This document shows, piece after piece, positions 9,799-19,974 of a DNA stretch of 64,000 bases. The first letter of the stretch is position 1. Every line of letters starts with the position of its first letter. This DNA comes from Porphyra umbilicalis. Taxonomy: Eukaryota > Rhodophyta > Bangiophyceae > Bangiales > Bangiaceae. The notes under the pieces are model-generated. The model saw only the letters and a list, made by a program, of their open reading frames with translations, was not told the DNA's origin and searched no databases. The stretch is taken from contig KV918979.1 in assembly GCA_002049455.2 (NCBI GenBank), positions 62,001 through 126,000 of the forward strand. The letters run 5' to 3'. Position numbers and translations under genes: made by a program.

Positions 9799-11367
9799 TC
9801 AAGCCCTCCCTCCCTCATGCACACCATCCAGAGAGAAATCATCCACCAGAGAACTCAGCACCGCGCCGGCGCCGACTCCACCACCGTGCGGCGACTCATC
9901 GTCGCCCAGAGGCGGGAGCCCAACGGCGCTGCCGTCCTCGTCGGTATCTCCGGGAGAGGCGACGCGGTCGGCAGCAGCAGTTCCATTGTCCACTACAGGC
10001 AGCGTCCCACCCCCTTGTTTCGCCACCTCAATTTCGGCACCGTCCCGTGCACGCTTGCTCGAGCGCCTCACAGAGCACTCGCTGATACAATCCAGGAGCT
10101 GCTGCTCCAGAGCATCAATGACTGCGTCCGCGGCTCCAGCCTTGCGGGCGTCGCTCAGTGACGACGTCAACTCTCGGACAATCGTGGCGGCCGCGCGTCG
10201 ACGCGAAGACTCGGCCATCGACGCCGACGATTCGGCCATCAACGCCAAAGATTCGTTCCGCTCGCGACCCATCCGCTTTGCCAGGGTGTTGGCTCGCACA
10301 GCCACGACGGGACCGACCGGAGCAGCCGCCGGCAACGCGGCAGTGGCAACCGCACTCTGCACCCCAGCACCCCCATCGATCTTCTTGTCAGCCAAGCTCA
10401 TTAGCATAGCGTTGTCCTTATACATGACAAACATGCAATGAAGAATAGAGTCGCCCTTGTTGTAAGTGCGAAAGTCGGAGGTGTGGCTGCCACTCTTGTT
10501 GATCAGCTCCATCACTGGCTGGAATCGAGCGTTCAGCTGCTCAGATAGTGATCAAGGGAGCCAATGAGAAATATGCACGGATGCCATGAGAGCAGGACAG
10601 CCAACCAAATGCGAGTGATGCCAAAAGGTCAGCAATTTGTCGCAGTGTGTACAAGTGAAAGTGCGCGCACATGTGTGGAGTCGTGTACAGTCCTGTGTAT
10701 GTTTAGATAAGTCGAAGCTTACTTCGGCAAACTTGGCCTTGAGTTTGCTTCCAGACCGGATGAACGGGTGGAGGTTGGGGCTGAAGCCGTAGGCCAACAA
10801 AGACTGCGTCGTCTCGAACTCGTTGGCCGGGTTATTGAACGCGGATGCTACAAGGAGGGACCACTGGTCGTGCTTGGCCACCCCGGCGTCAAGCTGCTGC
10901 CGGGAGAGCGCACCTCTCGAGGCGACATTGCCCTCGGCGATGTTCGACATGGCCATGACGTGGAAAAGCCGGGTGAACTTATGCTTAGTAAACATAGGCG
11001 CCTGAGCGCCAGGCGGCACGGCGATGGGACCGCTGGGGGCGCCTGCCTCGTCAAGGGCGCCCCCCGCCTGCGACGCATAAAACTCTCGCAGCCGCGCGAT
11101 GAGGTCGTCTTTCTTCCCGTGGCGTGGTACCCCATTAGAGGTGCACTCCTCACGCAGAACGAGCACAGTGCGGTTGGAGAGCGGTGGCTTGCGAACAGCG
11201 TCACTGCTAGAGAGAGACTCCGTGTTGGTGCAGCATTGGTTGCCGGGGAGAACCGACGCAGCTGCTCCAGCACCAGCGGGGGAAATGCCATCTGGGTGCG
11301 AGGTAGAGCCGGCGGGGGGGGGGGGGAAGGCAGGGACACCGGCTTGGGGACCCCTGACGGCGTCCAT
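9799..11367 (-). CDS. SAP/trihelix-like partner protein of the Harbinger element, two exons
   Basis: Exon 1 runs from ATG 11367 to 10723, exon 2 from 10539 to stop at 9799-9801. The 183-bp intron starts GTAAGC and ends CTATCTGAG, and both exons stay in phase (about 461 residues). Residues ~75-105 (LSNRTVLVLREECTSNGVPR, GKKDDLIARLREFY) look like a SAP DNA-binding helix-turn-helix. Across the splice, HDQWSLLVASAFNN, RSGSKLKAKFAEQL and MELINKSGSHTSDF resemble a Myb/trihelix-type fold (tryptophan, FN, LKxKF spacing). The tail is Ala/Ser/Asp-rich with a helical block. Position inside the terminal repeats and opposite the transposase suggests the DNA-binding accessory protein that PIF/Harbinger elements carry. 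Function is inference; gene structure is well supported. Confidence 0.6.
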
Positions 11368-11479
11368 AGTGGTACGGTTCGGGGAGTGGATGGGGTGCAA
11401 ACGGGGCAGAACCACCGGAACAAGGGAGACTGAGCGTTGTGAGGCACAGTGCGTTGGTGAGGTAAGCTGTATGGTCACG

Positions 11480-12185
11480 CAGCTGCTCTCTTATACGCCG
11501 CCCCCCCCCCTCCTTCCCCCCACGTTGCGGCCAAGCACCCGCACTCTTCGCCCGAGGTGGCAGCCCCACTCCTGCAGCCCTCTCCGTATGGCCGCTGATG
11601 CCCCTCACTCGCATCGGTTGTGCGCCCACAACCCCCACACCCCCCTTAACCGCACCCCCCCCGCACGACACGTGTGGGATGGCGGGATAAAAAGGGCGGG
11701 CTCAAATTGACGTGCGGGTCTCCGCAACTCTGACTGCATCCGTCGGAGCGTTGACATAATAGACAGCTTGTGCCTGTGCGGATAGATATCATGGGCCTGG
11801 CGCGAACGTACAAGCATAAGATGAAATAAATCCAAAACAAGAAAACGGTGATGGAGATCAGGGGCTCAGGTCCGTGTGTGAGTCGGATGTCTAACCTGCG
11901 GTGGCGCAACCCCGCCTCGCCACTCCTCCGACTTGCTCCTGCAATGAGATCCACCTCCTGATGAGCGCTTGACCCCTGCGCAATTAAGGCACAGGGCAAG
12001 ACAAGCTCCGCAAAGCAGGTACAACGTGGACGGCCTTATGTCCGCTGTGCATTCCTGTTGTGAGAGAAAAACAAAGCACAATGCGGCCGACAGAGGTTTG
12101 GGTGTTGGTCGAACAAGACCTCGGGCAGAGCCCGCACTCGAGGAACTAAATCTAGCTGGCACGGTGTGTGTGCACCTCACCCCCG
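11480..12185. other. no gene, Harbinger interior
   Basis: Upstream flank of the accessory gene, with C-rich runs and no supported open frame. It may hold that gene's promoter, but no motif can be assigned. Confidence 0.5.
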
Positions 12186-12189
12186 CAGC

Positions 12190-12775
12190 GGTGAACACCC
12201 CCCCCCCCCCGCAATCCATCTGCGCATGGGCCCCGGTGTCTTCCAACCGCATATGCACCTCCGCATTTGCCCCCCTCGCGATACAAGCGTCCCCCTCACG
12301 TCGCCAGAGCACCGGCACGTACCCGCCACCCGCTCCAACATTTGTACACTTGAACTCCTGTCGGGCGTGCATGCAAAATGACCAGTCAAGCAAACAGTCA
12401 AACATGAAGCGAGAGAGCCACCTCGGGGGGTTTGATTCGATGCTCTACAACAATCACCGACCGATCGGTGCCCCCACCGCAGCACCATCTGATGAAACGT
12501 GCGTCCGTCCCATCCACCCGCATATCTGCCCCAGATTGTGCCCCCATCACCACCTCAGCACCCCCCTCCCGTCGACGCAGCACCGGCACGTACCCCCACC
12601 CCGCTCAAACATTTGTACACTTGCACCCCTGTTGGGCGGGGCATTCAAACAACCAGTCAAGCAAACAGGCAACCGTGAAGCGAGGGATCCACCTCGGGGT
12701 GCGTGAGTTGAGGTCCTGTAATCATCACCTGCCGATCCATGCCCACACCGCGGCACCCTCTGCGTAAGCTCACAC
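12190..12775. repeat. ~271-bp tandem duplication
   Basis: Two adjacent copies share AGCACCGGCACGTACCC (12308 and 12579), CAAACATTTGTACACTTG-like text, AACAGTCAA/AACAGGCAA and GAAGCGAG blocks at a constant offset of about 271 bases. Moderately diverged and inside the Harbinger element. No convincing coding function. Confidence 0.75.
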
Positions 12776-13216
12776 AGCTGCATCTCCGGTTGGCGTCTGA
12801 CGCGGGATGGCCCCCGTCACCGGTCCCCTCACAGCGCAAAAAGGTAAAGAACGTACAGGCTGTGGCGGGAAGCGGGGTGGCCGTGTACGAATACGAAAAA
12901 GCCGACTGTGTGCGCCGACCGCTGCGTGCGGTGGGAGGAGGTGTGACCCGCCCAACTGCAGCGCAGCGGCTGCGGCCTCGGCCGACGTGCGGTGAGATCA
13001 CTCGACACCATTCCCTCGCCAATGCATCGGAAAACTCTTGCGTCACTCCGTCCGTGATCGATTCTAATTCTCCAGGCAGGCCATTCAGCCTGCCTTGTCA
13101 CATGGCTCCGGCCGAGTGGCGCAAGCCAGGCATGCCTGGGATCGGCATGGGCAAGTTTAGCACGTGGCAGAAGTCAGCCAACCAGCGTTCGACAACGCTT
13201 GTCACAAACACCGTCG

Positions 13217-13246
13217 CAAACACGGACCCATGTCACGGAACGGGCC
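13217..13246 (-). repeat. Harbinger right terminal inverted repeat
   Basis: Read on the minus strand it starts GGCCCGTTCCGTGACATGG, differing from the left end at two of 30 positions, and is followed on the plus strand by target-site TCA (13247-13249). Confidence 0.85.
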
Positions 13247-13249
13247 TCA

Positions 13250-13663
13250 AGGTCACTGCCCTCGCTGCGCCCACGAAGGGGCGGGTCGCCCGTCCCGGGA
13301 ACGCTTGCTCGCTTTGTATCTTGACATTTATTGCTTTTCTCCTGTGGGGACGGCGTTGCCGTTCAGCTGGCAGCTATGGGGTGCCAGTCTAGCCCACAAA
13401 GGAATAAAATATTCGCGTTACTGGCGCATCCTCTTCCGGGCTCTCGTCCTGGTTACAGCTCGTTTGCCCGTTGTTGGCTTCACAAACAATAAGAAAAAGC
13501 AAAAAAGGCACATGAACCGGCAACAAAGAAAATAATAAAACGAATGGCAGAGAAGAACTTTGCCTCACCACTATAGTGTTGCAAACAAAAGAAAAGTATG
13601 TGACGTTCCTGTACACTTCCACGCCGGTTGAATGTTTTGAGGGACACACGCCACGGCAGAGTC
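13250..13663. other. no gene between Harbinger and DIRS element
   Basis: AT-richer stretch with an A-rich run near 13487-13545. Nothing recognisable. Confidence 0.5.
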
Positions 13664-14139
13664 ATGTTTTGTTGTTTTGGTGTAACGAAGCTGATTAGTA
13701 GGGATCCGGCCCGGCTGGGTTAGGATAGGATTGGCCGAGGACCCCCAGTGGGGGCCCCGGGCCGGGCCGGCTGCGCGGTTAAGAGGGGAGGCGATCGCCG
13801 ACGGCGGGGTGGCTCCACGCCCGCCAATTGTCAATCCCCCTCCGTCGAGCGCCTTGGCTCGACGTGCGCTCGGGCGATTGGCTCCTGGCCTTTTGGCCAG
13901 TTTGACGATACAACCTTTCTGCCCGCTAGTTTCCCTCGGCTTGATCTCTTTCTCCGGTTCCGACGGGCAGGCGACAGCCTCCGTCGGGACAACGTGCGGC
14001 ATGACGCCGCGTCCGCTCCCCCACCCCCCCTCCCGCGCCTGCTCCGGCTTCCGAGGAGGCCCCGGCTGGTACGCTGGCTGGTCCGCCCTCAAGACCACCG
14101 GCGGGTGCGGCGGCGGGGGCTGCGGGGAGTTCGGCACCG

Positions 14140-15117
14140 GTGCCTGCCGGCACGGCCTCGACTCCAGCTCGGACTCGGGCCCCCGCTACCCTCGAGCGGC
14201 TTCGGTCGGCCGCGGCTGCGGCCGCGGCGCTGGCGGCTTCCGCGGCTGCTGACGCGGCCGCCGCCGAGGCCGCCCGGGCGGCTGGTGCTTCCAACGCCGA
14301 GGAGGAGGACCGCGTCTCTCCGGTGCGTATTCGGCTCCCGCCCTCGTCGGGGACCGGCGGCGCGGGCGGAGGGGGATACGACGCCTCTGGATACCCCGCG
14401 CCCGTCTTCACTATCCACACGGTTCGCGACCGGTTTTTGCAGCAGGAGGCGGCGGGTGCCTACCACCGCGGCCCCCGCTGCGACGGCTACGTCGCCCCCG
14501 CGCCCACTACGTCGGGTTCCTACGGGTACTACCCTACCCCCTTCTACCCCTTCACAGCAAACTTCACCTCCCACTTTGCGGGTAGTGAAAACCTGGCCGG
14601 CGGGGGCGGGCGCAACGCCAACGAGGCCGTCATCCTCAACCGGGCTGCGGCCTGTCTGGGCACCGTCAAAAACGGCCTTCTCGAACTGGAGGCGGCAATC
14701 CGGGGCCAGCTGGTCAACCCCGCCGACACCGCGCACGGGGTCGCGGGCCTCCGCACGTCCGTCTACCAAACGTGGGTCTTCTTCACCACCCGCTACGAGG
14801 TTCTCTTCCTCATGCGGCACCAGCACGACTACGCCATGGACCTGGCCCGAGTCATCCTATCCCCACGCGACTCGGGCATGGGCGGGGTCGCCACCGCCCC
14901 GTACCATCACGCCGCCGCCGTCGCGCAAGCGACCACGATCGCCCGTGACCAGGCCTCCCGCGCGACACGCGCCATGCCGGCCGGGGATGGCTCGGTGGAT
15001 GGCGGCCGGGGACGCGCCCGCCGTCGGGGCACCTGGCGTGGAAGCAAGCGTCCCCGGGACGCCGGTGACGCGGACAATTTCGAGAGTCGCGGGCGCGGCC
15101 GCGGCCGCGGTAAATGA
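14140..15117 (+). CDS. DIRS gag-like ORF (fossil element part)
   Basis: Roughly 325 codons. Ala-rich N-terminal half, a central helical domain with YPFTANFTSHFAG and NEAVILNRAAACLGTVKNGL, and a basic Gly/Arg tail (RGRARRRGTWRGSKRPR, RGRGRGRGK) typical of nucleic-acid-binding Gag-like proteins. It overlaps the start of the reverse transcriptase frame, as is common in DIRS elements. Confidence 0.6.
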   Translation: MPAGTASTPARTRAPATLERLRSAAAAAAALAASAAADAAAAEAARAAGASNAEEEDRVSPVRIRLPPSSGTGGAGGGGYDASGYPAPVFTIHTVRDRFLQQEAAGAYHRGPRCDGYVAPAPTTSGSYGYYPTPFYPFTANFTSHFAGSENLAGGGGRNANEAVILNRAAACLGTVKNGLLELEAAIRGQLVNPADTAHGVAGLRTSVYQTWVFFTTRYEVLFLMRHQHDYAMDLARVILSPRDSGMGGVATAPYHHAAAVAQATTIARDQASRATRAMPAGDGSVDGGRGRARRRGTWRGSKRPRDAGDADNFESRGRGRGRGK

Positions 15118-15389
15118 CGCGGATTTTCGGTCAGCGGTGCGTGGCCGGGCGCCGCCGTTTTCCCCCCACACCAAGTCACCCGTGACGCCCTCCACGGCGC
15201 TGCATAATGCCGCGCCCCCAGCGCTCTCGGTCCCTTTGGCGCGGCCTCCCTCGGCGCGCTCTGCGTTCCCATTGCGGGCCGCCGCTCGTCGGCGCCGTCC
15301 CATCCCGCTGGTCCGCTCCCCCCCTACGCCCTCCGCGCGGGCGCCCCCACCGATCGTTCCACCATTGCCTGTGCTCTCTCGGCCGGCAG

Positions 15390-17026
15390 ACAAGACGCCT
15401 TCGCACCTGCAGCTGCGCGCGGCGTTGTCCGAGTGGCCTGCCATTGTGGCGCCGCCGTGGGTGCTGCGAGCGATCCGGGCGGGCGTGCCGCTTCCATGGG
15501 CGTCGACGCCGTTGCCCTACCGGGCCGAGCCGTACCCGTTGCCGCCGCCGTGGCTGACGTGGGCGGTCCAGGAGGCGCAGCGCTGGTGCGCCGAGGGCTC
15601 TGCGTGCCGTCTCTCTCGGCAAGAGGCATCGCGGCCGCCCTGGGTCAGCCCGGCCTTCGTCGCGGATCGGCTGCACAAAATACGGCTGGTCCTGGACCTC
15701 AAGTACGTCAACGGTTTCCTGCCCGATAAGACGTTCCGGTACGAGAGCCTGGCGCTTTTCCTGTCACAGCTGGAGGCTGACGACTATTTTGTGAGCTGGG
15801 ATGTCAAGGATGCCTTCCACCACTTGGCCTTGCAGCCGGCGGGCGCCCGGCGGCTACTTTTGCGGTTGGGCAACCGCTACTACGAGCCGCTGACGTTGCC
15901 GTTTGGCCTCAAGCTCGCGCCTTGGGCTTGGACCAAGTTGTGCCACCCCATCCTCCAGCACCTGCGCTCCCTCGGCTTTGTGCTGATCGGCTACATGGAC
16001 GACTTCCTGTGCCGCCCTCCATGCCTCTCGGCGCGCTCGGCCGCGGCGGCAACCGCTGGCGGGGCGTCAGCGCTGTCCCTTTTTTCCAGTCCGGGCATCC
16101 ATGTGCAACCGCACAAGGGCGCAGTGGAGGGGACGCGCCAACTTGCGGCCCTCGGCAACCTGGTGGACACCTCGGCTCGTCGGTTGCTGTTGCCGGCGAC
16201 TCACCAAGCCAAGGTGATGCGGGCGACGGTCGCTCTGCTGGCCGAGTCGGCGTCCCACCGCCGCTGGGTGGGTGGCCGTCGGCTCCTTCGCTTTTGTAGG
16301 CTGGCAATGTCCACCGCATTTGCGTTGCCGATGGCTCTCTTCCACTTGCGGCGGCTTTACCAGTGCATCGGCTCGATTCAACCCTCTTCGGACGCCCGCC
16401 CCCCGGAGGGCGCCCGCCACGACTTGGCGTGGTGGGCTTCCCTGGAGGCACCGGGCAAGGTCGGTGGCCTCCTATGGCAGGAGGTGATGCGTGTGGAGCT
16501 CACCACAGACGCCTGCCTGTCGGGTTGGGGCGCGGTCATGAACCGGCGCCTCCCTGCCCGCGGCTTGTTTGGCCCCGAGCGCGCGGCGGAGCCGATCAAC
16601 CTCAAGGAGCTGGTCGCGGTCCGGATGGCCATCGAGTCCTTTCCGGCGGCCATCGCGAGGGGCGAGTTGATCCGGGTGCGCTGCGACAACATGGTCGTCG
16701 TGGTGGTCTTGAACGCCATGGTGTCCCGCAGCGCGGCGCTGATGGTGGAGTTACTCCGCACCGTCTCCCTCCTTTCGCGCCTCGGCTGTCGCCTCGGGGC
16801 CTCGTGGCTGCCTACGGCGGAGAATGTGTGGGCCGACAAGCTCTCGTGGGATCGGGACGCGACGGATTGTCGCCTCAACCGCTCAGTCTTCCAGTCGCTG
16901 GACGCCGCGTGGGGAACGTGCTCTATCGACCGTTTTGCGACAGCGAGCTCGGCGCACCTTCCCCGTTTCAACTCCCCGACCGCGCATCCCGGCGCCGAGG
17001 CGGTCGACGGCTGGCAGCAGTACTGA
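15390..17026 (+). CDS. DIRS reverse transcriptase and RNase H (fossil element part)
   Basis: A long open frame covers this region. RT blocks: LVLDLKYVNGFLPD, FVSWDVKDAFHHLAL, LPFGLKLAPWAWTKL and the catalytic YMDDFL (~15990). RNase H follows with LTTDACLSGWGAV, INLKELVAVRMAIESF, VRCDNMVVVVVLN and ADKLSWD. The FGLKLAPWAWTK wording and RNase H with no integrase behind it are characteristic of DIRS rather than LTR elements. GC content follows the surroundings. Confidence 0.85.
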
Positions 17027-17269
17027 GGGGGGAGCGAGAGCAAATTTGCCTGCCCTCCCTTCTCCCAGGCGGCGCTTGTGATCCGCAAGGTCGTGCACGA
17101 CCGCGCGACGGCCCAGGTATGGTGGGCGGAAACGCTGCACCGCTCGGACGCGGCGATATACCTCCCCACGTCCTCGGCGCTTTAATCGCGGGTTCCTTTT
17201 ACGCCCCCCGCCCCCCCCCCACGCTTGCGGACGGTCGCCCTGTTCTACCGCGCGGGCGGCCGTCAATGG

Positions 17270-18306
17270 CTGCCGCGGCGTGGCGGTGTCACGCCTACTC
17301 CGCATCCGTGAACACGTTTGGCGGCCTCGATGGCGCCGCGGAGGCCGCCTCGATGCTGACGCACGCGCTGGCCGACACGACGGCCGACGGCTACGAGCGG
17401 CAGTGGCGGCGCTTTGCGCGCTACTGTGAGGACGAGGGCGTCTCGGCTCTGCCGGCCGCGCCGACGACCGTGGTCTGCTACCTCGGCACGGTACTGAGGC
17501 GCGTCACCGTCTCGCCCGGCAGCCTCCAGAACTACCTGTCACAGATCAACACTCGTCACGCGTCGGTCGGCTTTCCACGGCCGGCTCTCGTCCACCTGGT
17601 CCACTCGGCGCGCGCCGGCTTTGCCCGCCTGTTTTCTGTCGCCGCGGGGGCTTTGCCCGAAACGCGGTGACCGCTCCCTGCCCCTGTCATGTGGGGGATT
17701 GTCACCCTGGCGCTCCACGAGCCGGACTTCTCCTGGCGCGTGCGGTGGGCCGCTTTAGTTGCTACCTTCCTCGTAACTCGGCGGACGGGCGAAGTGCTCG
17801 ACCTCGAGCTGGGTGAAGTGACGGTCCGCCCCGATGGGGGCGTTCACGTCCAGGTGCGCTTCCACAAGGGTGCCGAGCGCCGCTCCCGCCTCCAGCGCTT
17901 GAATTTTGACGTGCTGCCCGCCCGTGTCGGTCATTATGATCCGCCCGTGGTCTGCCGACGCCGCCGGTTGGCCGACCTGCACGCGGCTCGTGTTCCGCCT
18001 TCTTGGCTTTTGTTTGCCTCCCCCGGCATGCGCCGGGAGCCCACTTCGGACGACATGACGTCGTGGCTCCAAGCTGCGCTGCAGCGACTGGGCATCTCGG
18101 CGTCGCCGGGCGTCAAATGGTGCGGCTACTCTGCCCGCGGCGGCGGAGCCACGGCTCTGTATTTGTGCGGCTTGTCGCCGCCGGGGGTCGCCCAGCTCCT
18201 CGGCCACAAGGGCAACGACACCCGGACGACCCTGGCGCACTACATCGACCTCCTCGCGCCCCGCTCGGCCGAGGCATGGTGGTTGTGCGGTCGCTACATC
18301 CCGTGA
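17270..18306 (+). CDS. DIRS tyrosine recombinase (fossil element part)
   Basis: An N-terminal SAM-like core-binding domain (ADTTADGYERQWRRFARYC, TVVCYLGTVLRR, LQNYLSQINTRH) is followed by a catalytic domain with TRRTGEVLDLELGEV (first Arg), GYSARGGGATALYLCG (second Arg box; the usual His is Tyr here), VAQLLGHKGNDTRTTLAHYI (His and the nucleophile Tyr). The enzyme joins the circular element to target DNA. Belongs to the DIRS element by position and type. Confidence 0.8.
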
Positions 18307-18744
18307 CGTCGCCGCTCGTAGCGCCCGTTCTCCATCTCTTGGCATCCCCTTTGTGTGCGGAGTTATGTTTTCTTGTTTTGGTGTAACGAAGCCGATTAGT
18401 AGGGATCCGGCCCGGCTGGGTTAGGATAGGATTGGCCGAGGACCCCCAGTGGGGGCCCCGGGCCGGGCCGGCTGCGCGGTTAAGAGGGGAGGCGATCGCC
18501 GACGGCGGGGTGACTCCACGCCCGCCAACGGTCAATCTCCCTCGCGCTGCCCGCCCGCCTTCGCAGCTATGGCTCGCCGTCGCCCTGCACGGGGGCCGGG
18601 TCATCCGCACTTGGGGTGCCTGGGCAATCTCCCTTATTTTGCATCCACTTGTGGGACATCTACGGCCCACAAAGAGTCTATTCCTTTGGTACAATAAAAT
18701 ATCGTCTTTGGCATCCCCCTTTGTGTGCGGAGTTATCATCAATT

Positions 18745-19620
18745 CGCGACCAGGACAACAACTGCAGGGCGGCGGTGCGGCACGTCGAACAGCAGTTCCG
18801 CTACTCCGAGCCGTTGATCTGCGGCACGTTCTCCAGCAAGCGGGCGTGAGACCTTTTTAATGGACTGCTCCCGCTTCATCAAGTCGCAGCGGGTGCAGGT
18901 GCAGGAGCCGTGGGCCAAAATTCCCGCCGGCCCAATTCCCCACACCGGCGACGTGGTGCTCCGGGGGGACCTCGTGGAAGACGCCAAGGCGGGGGACACG
19001 TGCACGTTCCCGGGCACCCTCATCGTCGTGCCCGAGCCGGCGGTGCTTGCCAATCCCGGGGAGTGCGCGAAGGCGCACTCAAGCGGCGGTGGCGGCTCGG
19101 GGAGGGGCGGCGGTGGCGTCCGCGCCGCGTACGGCGGCGGTGTGACGGGCGCCAAGTTTGGGATGCGGAAACCCAACTGCCGCCTGTGCTTACTCGCGTG
19201 TCATGTGACCAACTCGGAAGCGGTGGCGGCGGGGGGAGGGGGGAACACCACCACCGCCGCAGGTGCCGCGGAGCCCCGGGACGGCGCCGATGCGGGGGCC
19301 GAAGAGGACGCGCAGGCGGCGATTCTCGACGCCATGACGCACGCGCAGCGATCGGAAGTCGCGGCGATCAAGGCCACCCCACCCCTCTACTCGCGCCTCG
19401 CCGCGTCGGTCGCACCCGCAGTGAACGGGCACGACGAGGTCAAGCGTGGGGTGCTGCTGATGCTCTTCTGGGACGTCTACAAGGTTACCTTGGACGGTAT
19501 TGCGCTGCGCAGGGACAAACTCGATCCGTGTCCCGGACCCGGTGTGATGTGGCACTTGCGCCCAAGCACGAGTGCCCCTTTTTTTATGCATCCGACGCGC
19601 CAACTGTCCCGTCCCCAGCG
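18745..19620 (+). pseudogene. MCM6: MCM6 replicative helicase fragment, decayed
   Basis: Order matches MCM6: VEQQFRYSEPLIC (zinc region, ~18784), then after a frame change SRFIKSQRVQVQE, IPAGPIPHTGDVVLRGDLVE and GTLIVVPEP (OB-fold domain), and later PPLYSRLAASVAPAVNGHDE and VKRGVLLMLFWDVYKVTLDG at the AAA+ entry. The Walker A region reads RPSTSAPFF where GDPSTSKSQF is expected, so the ATP-binding Lys is lost. Everything after that (Walker B, Arg finger) is missing, as is the N-terminal domain. In a working gene the product is one of six subunits of the MCM2-7 ring that unwinds DNA at replication forks. This is a dead duplicate, starting within a few bases of the DIRS right end. Confidence 0.75.
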
Positions 19621-19972
19621 ACCACTCCCCCACCTTCCTCCGCGCCGCCGCCGTCGGACAACCAATCATGTCCAGGGCGTACGACCCCCACGACGCGAGG
19701 CGCGAGCTCGTCGTTGGCGACGCCGTCGTTGCCACCGTCGGGGGGCACCTGTGTGGTGGATCACGCCTCGTGTCGCGGTGCAGTACCGCCGGCGCGAACG
19801 CACCGCCCTCGAAAACAGACAATTCTTTATCGGGACGTCAGCTGGCATGTATAGGTGCCGCCTGCTCTCCTGTTGGTGCCGCCGAACCCGCGCGCGCGTA
19901 ATTTCCCTCGCGATCGCGGGATGGCATCCTCCCCCGTGGTGGTGGGGTGGGATCTGCCGCCGATGCCGAGCT
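19621..19972. other. no recognisable gene
   Basis: Spacer between the MCM6 fragment and the next MITE. Short frames only. It may hold the unrecognisable tail of the MCM6 copy. Confidence 0.4.
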
Positions 19973-19974
19973 TA

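Larger units (their letters stand above)
6938..13246 (+). mobile_element. PIF/Harbinger DNA transposon, full length
   Basis: The left end GGCCCGTTCCGTGACATGG (6938) recurs inverted at the right end (13246 reading leftward); 28 of the first 30 bases match. Both ends are flanked by TCA (6935-6937 and 13247-13249), a 3-bp TNA target duplication as expected for PIF/Harbinger, and the termini resemble GGCC-starting Tourist/Harbinger ends. Inside are a Harbinger DDE transposase (plus strand) and a convergent two-exon SAP/trihelix-like gene (minus strand), the usual two-gene plan of this superfamily. The element has since received a 429-bp MITE, GGATA-rich insertions and a 271-bp internal duplication. 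Confidence 0.85.
13666..18736 (+). mobile_element. DIRS-group retroelement fossil, PAT-type split direct repeats
   Basis: About 5.1 kb. A ~180-bp left repeat (A1, 13666-13850) recurs at 18367-18545 (A2) with roughly six differences. A ~28-bp block ending GTGTGCGGAGTTAT occurs just before A2 (B1, 18339-18366) and again at the right end (B2, 18708-18736). The order A1-genes-B1A2-B2 is the split-direct-repeat plan of PAT-like DIRS elements, which replicate through a circle and integrate with a tyrosine recombinase instead of a DDE integrase. Parts: gag-like ORF, reverse transcriptase with RNase H, tyrosine recombinase. The coding parts are largely open; it looks nearly whole, with perhaps one or two breaks, and is young to middle-aged by repeat identity (~97%). 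Confidence 0.85.

Noticed and set aside
13926-14826. Minus-strand frames opposite the DIRS gag region
   Set aside because: Shadows of the plus-strand coding sequence in GC-rich DNA.
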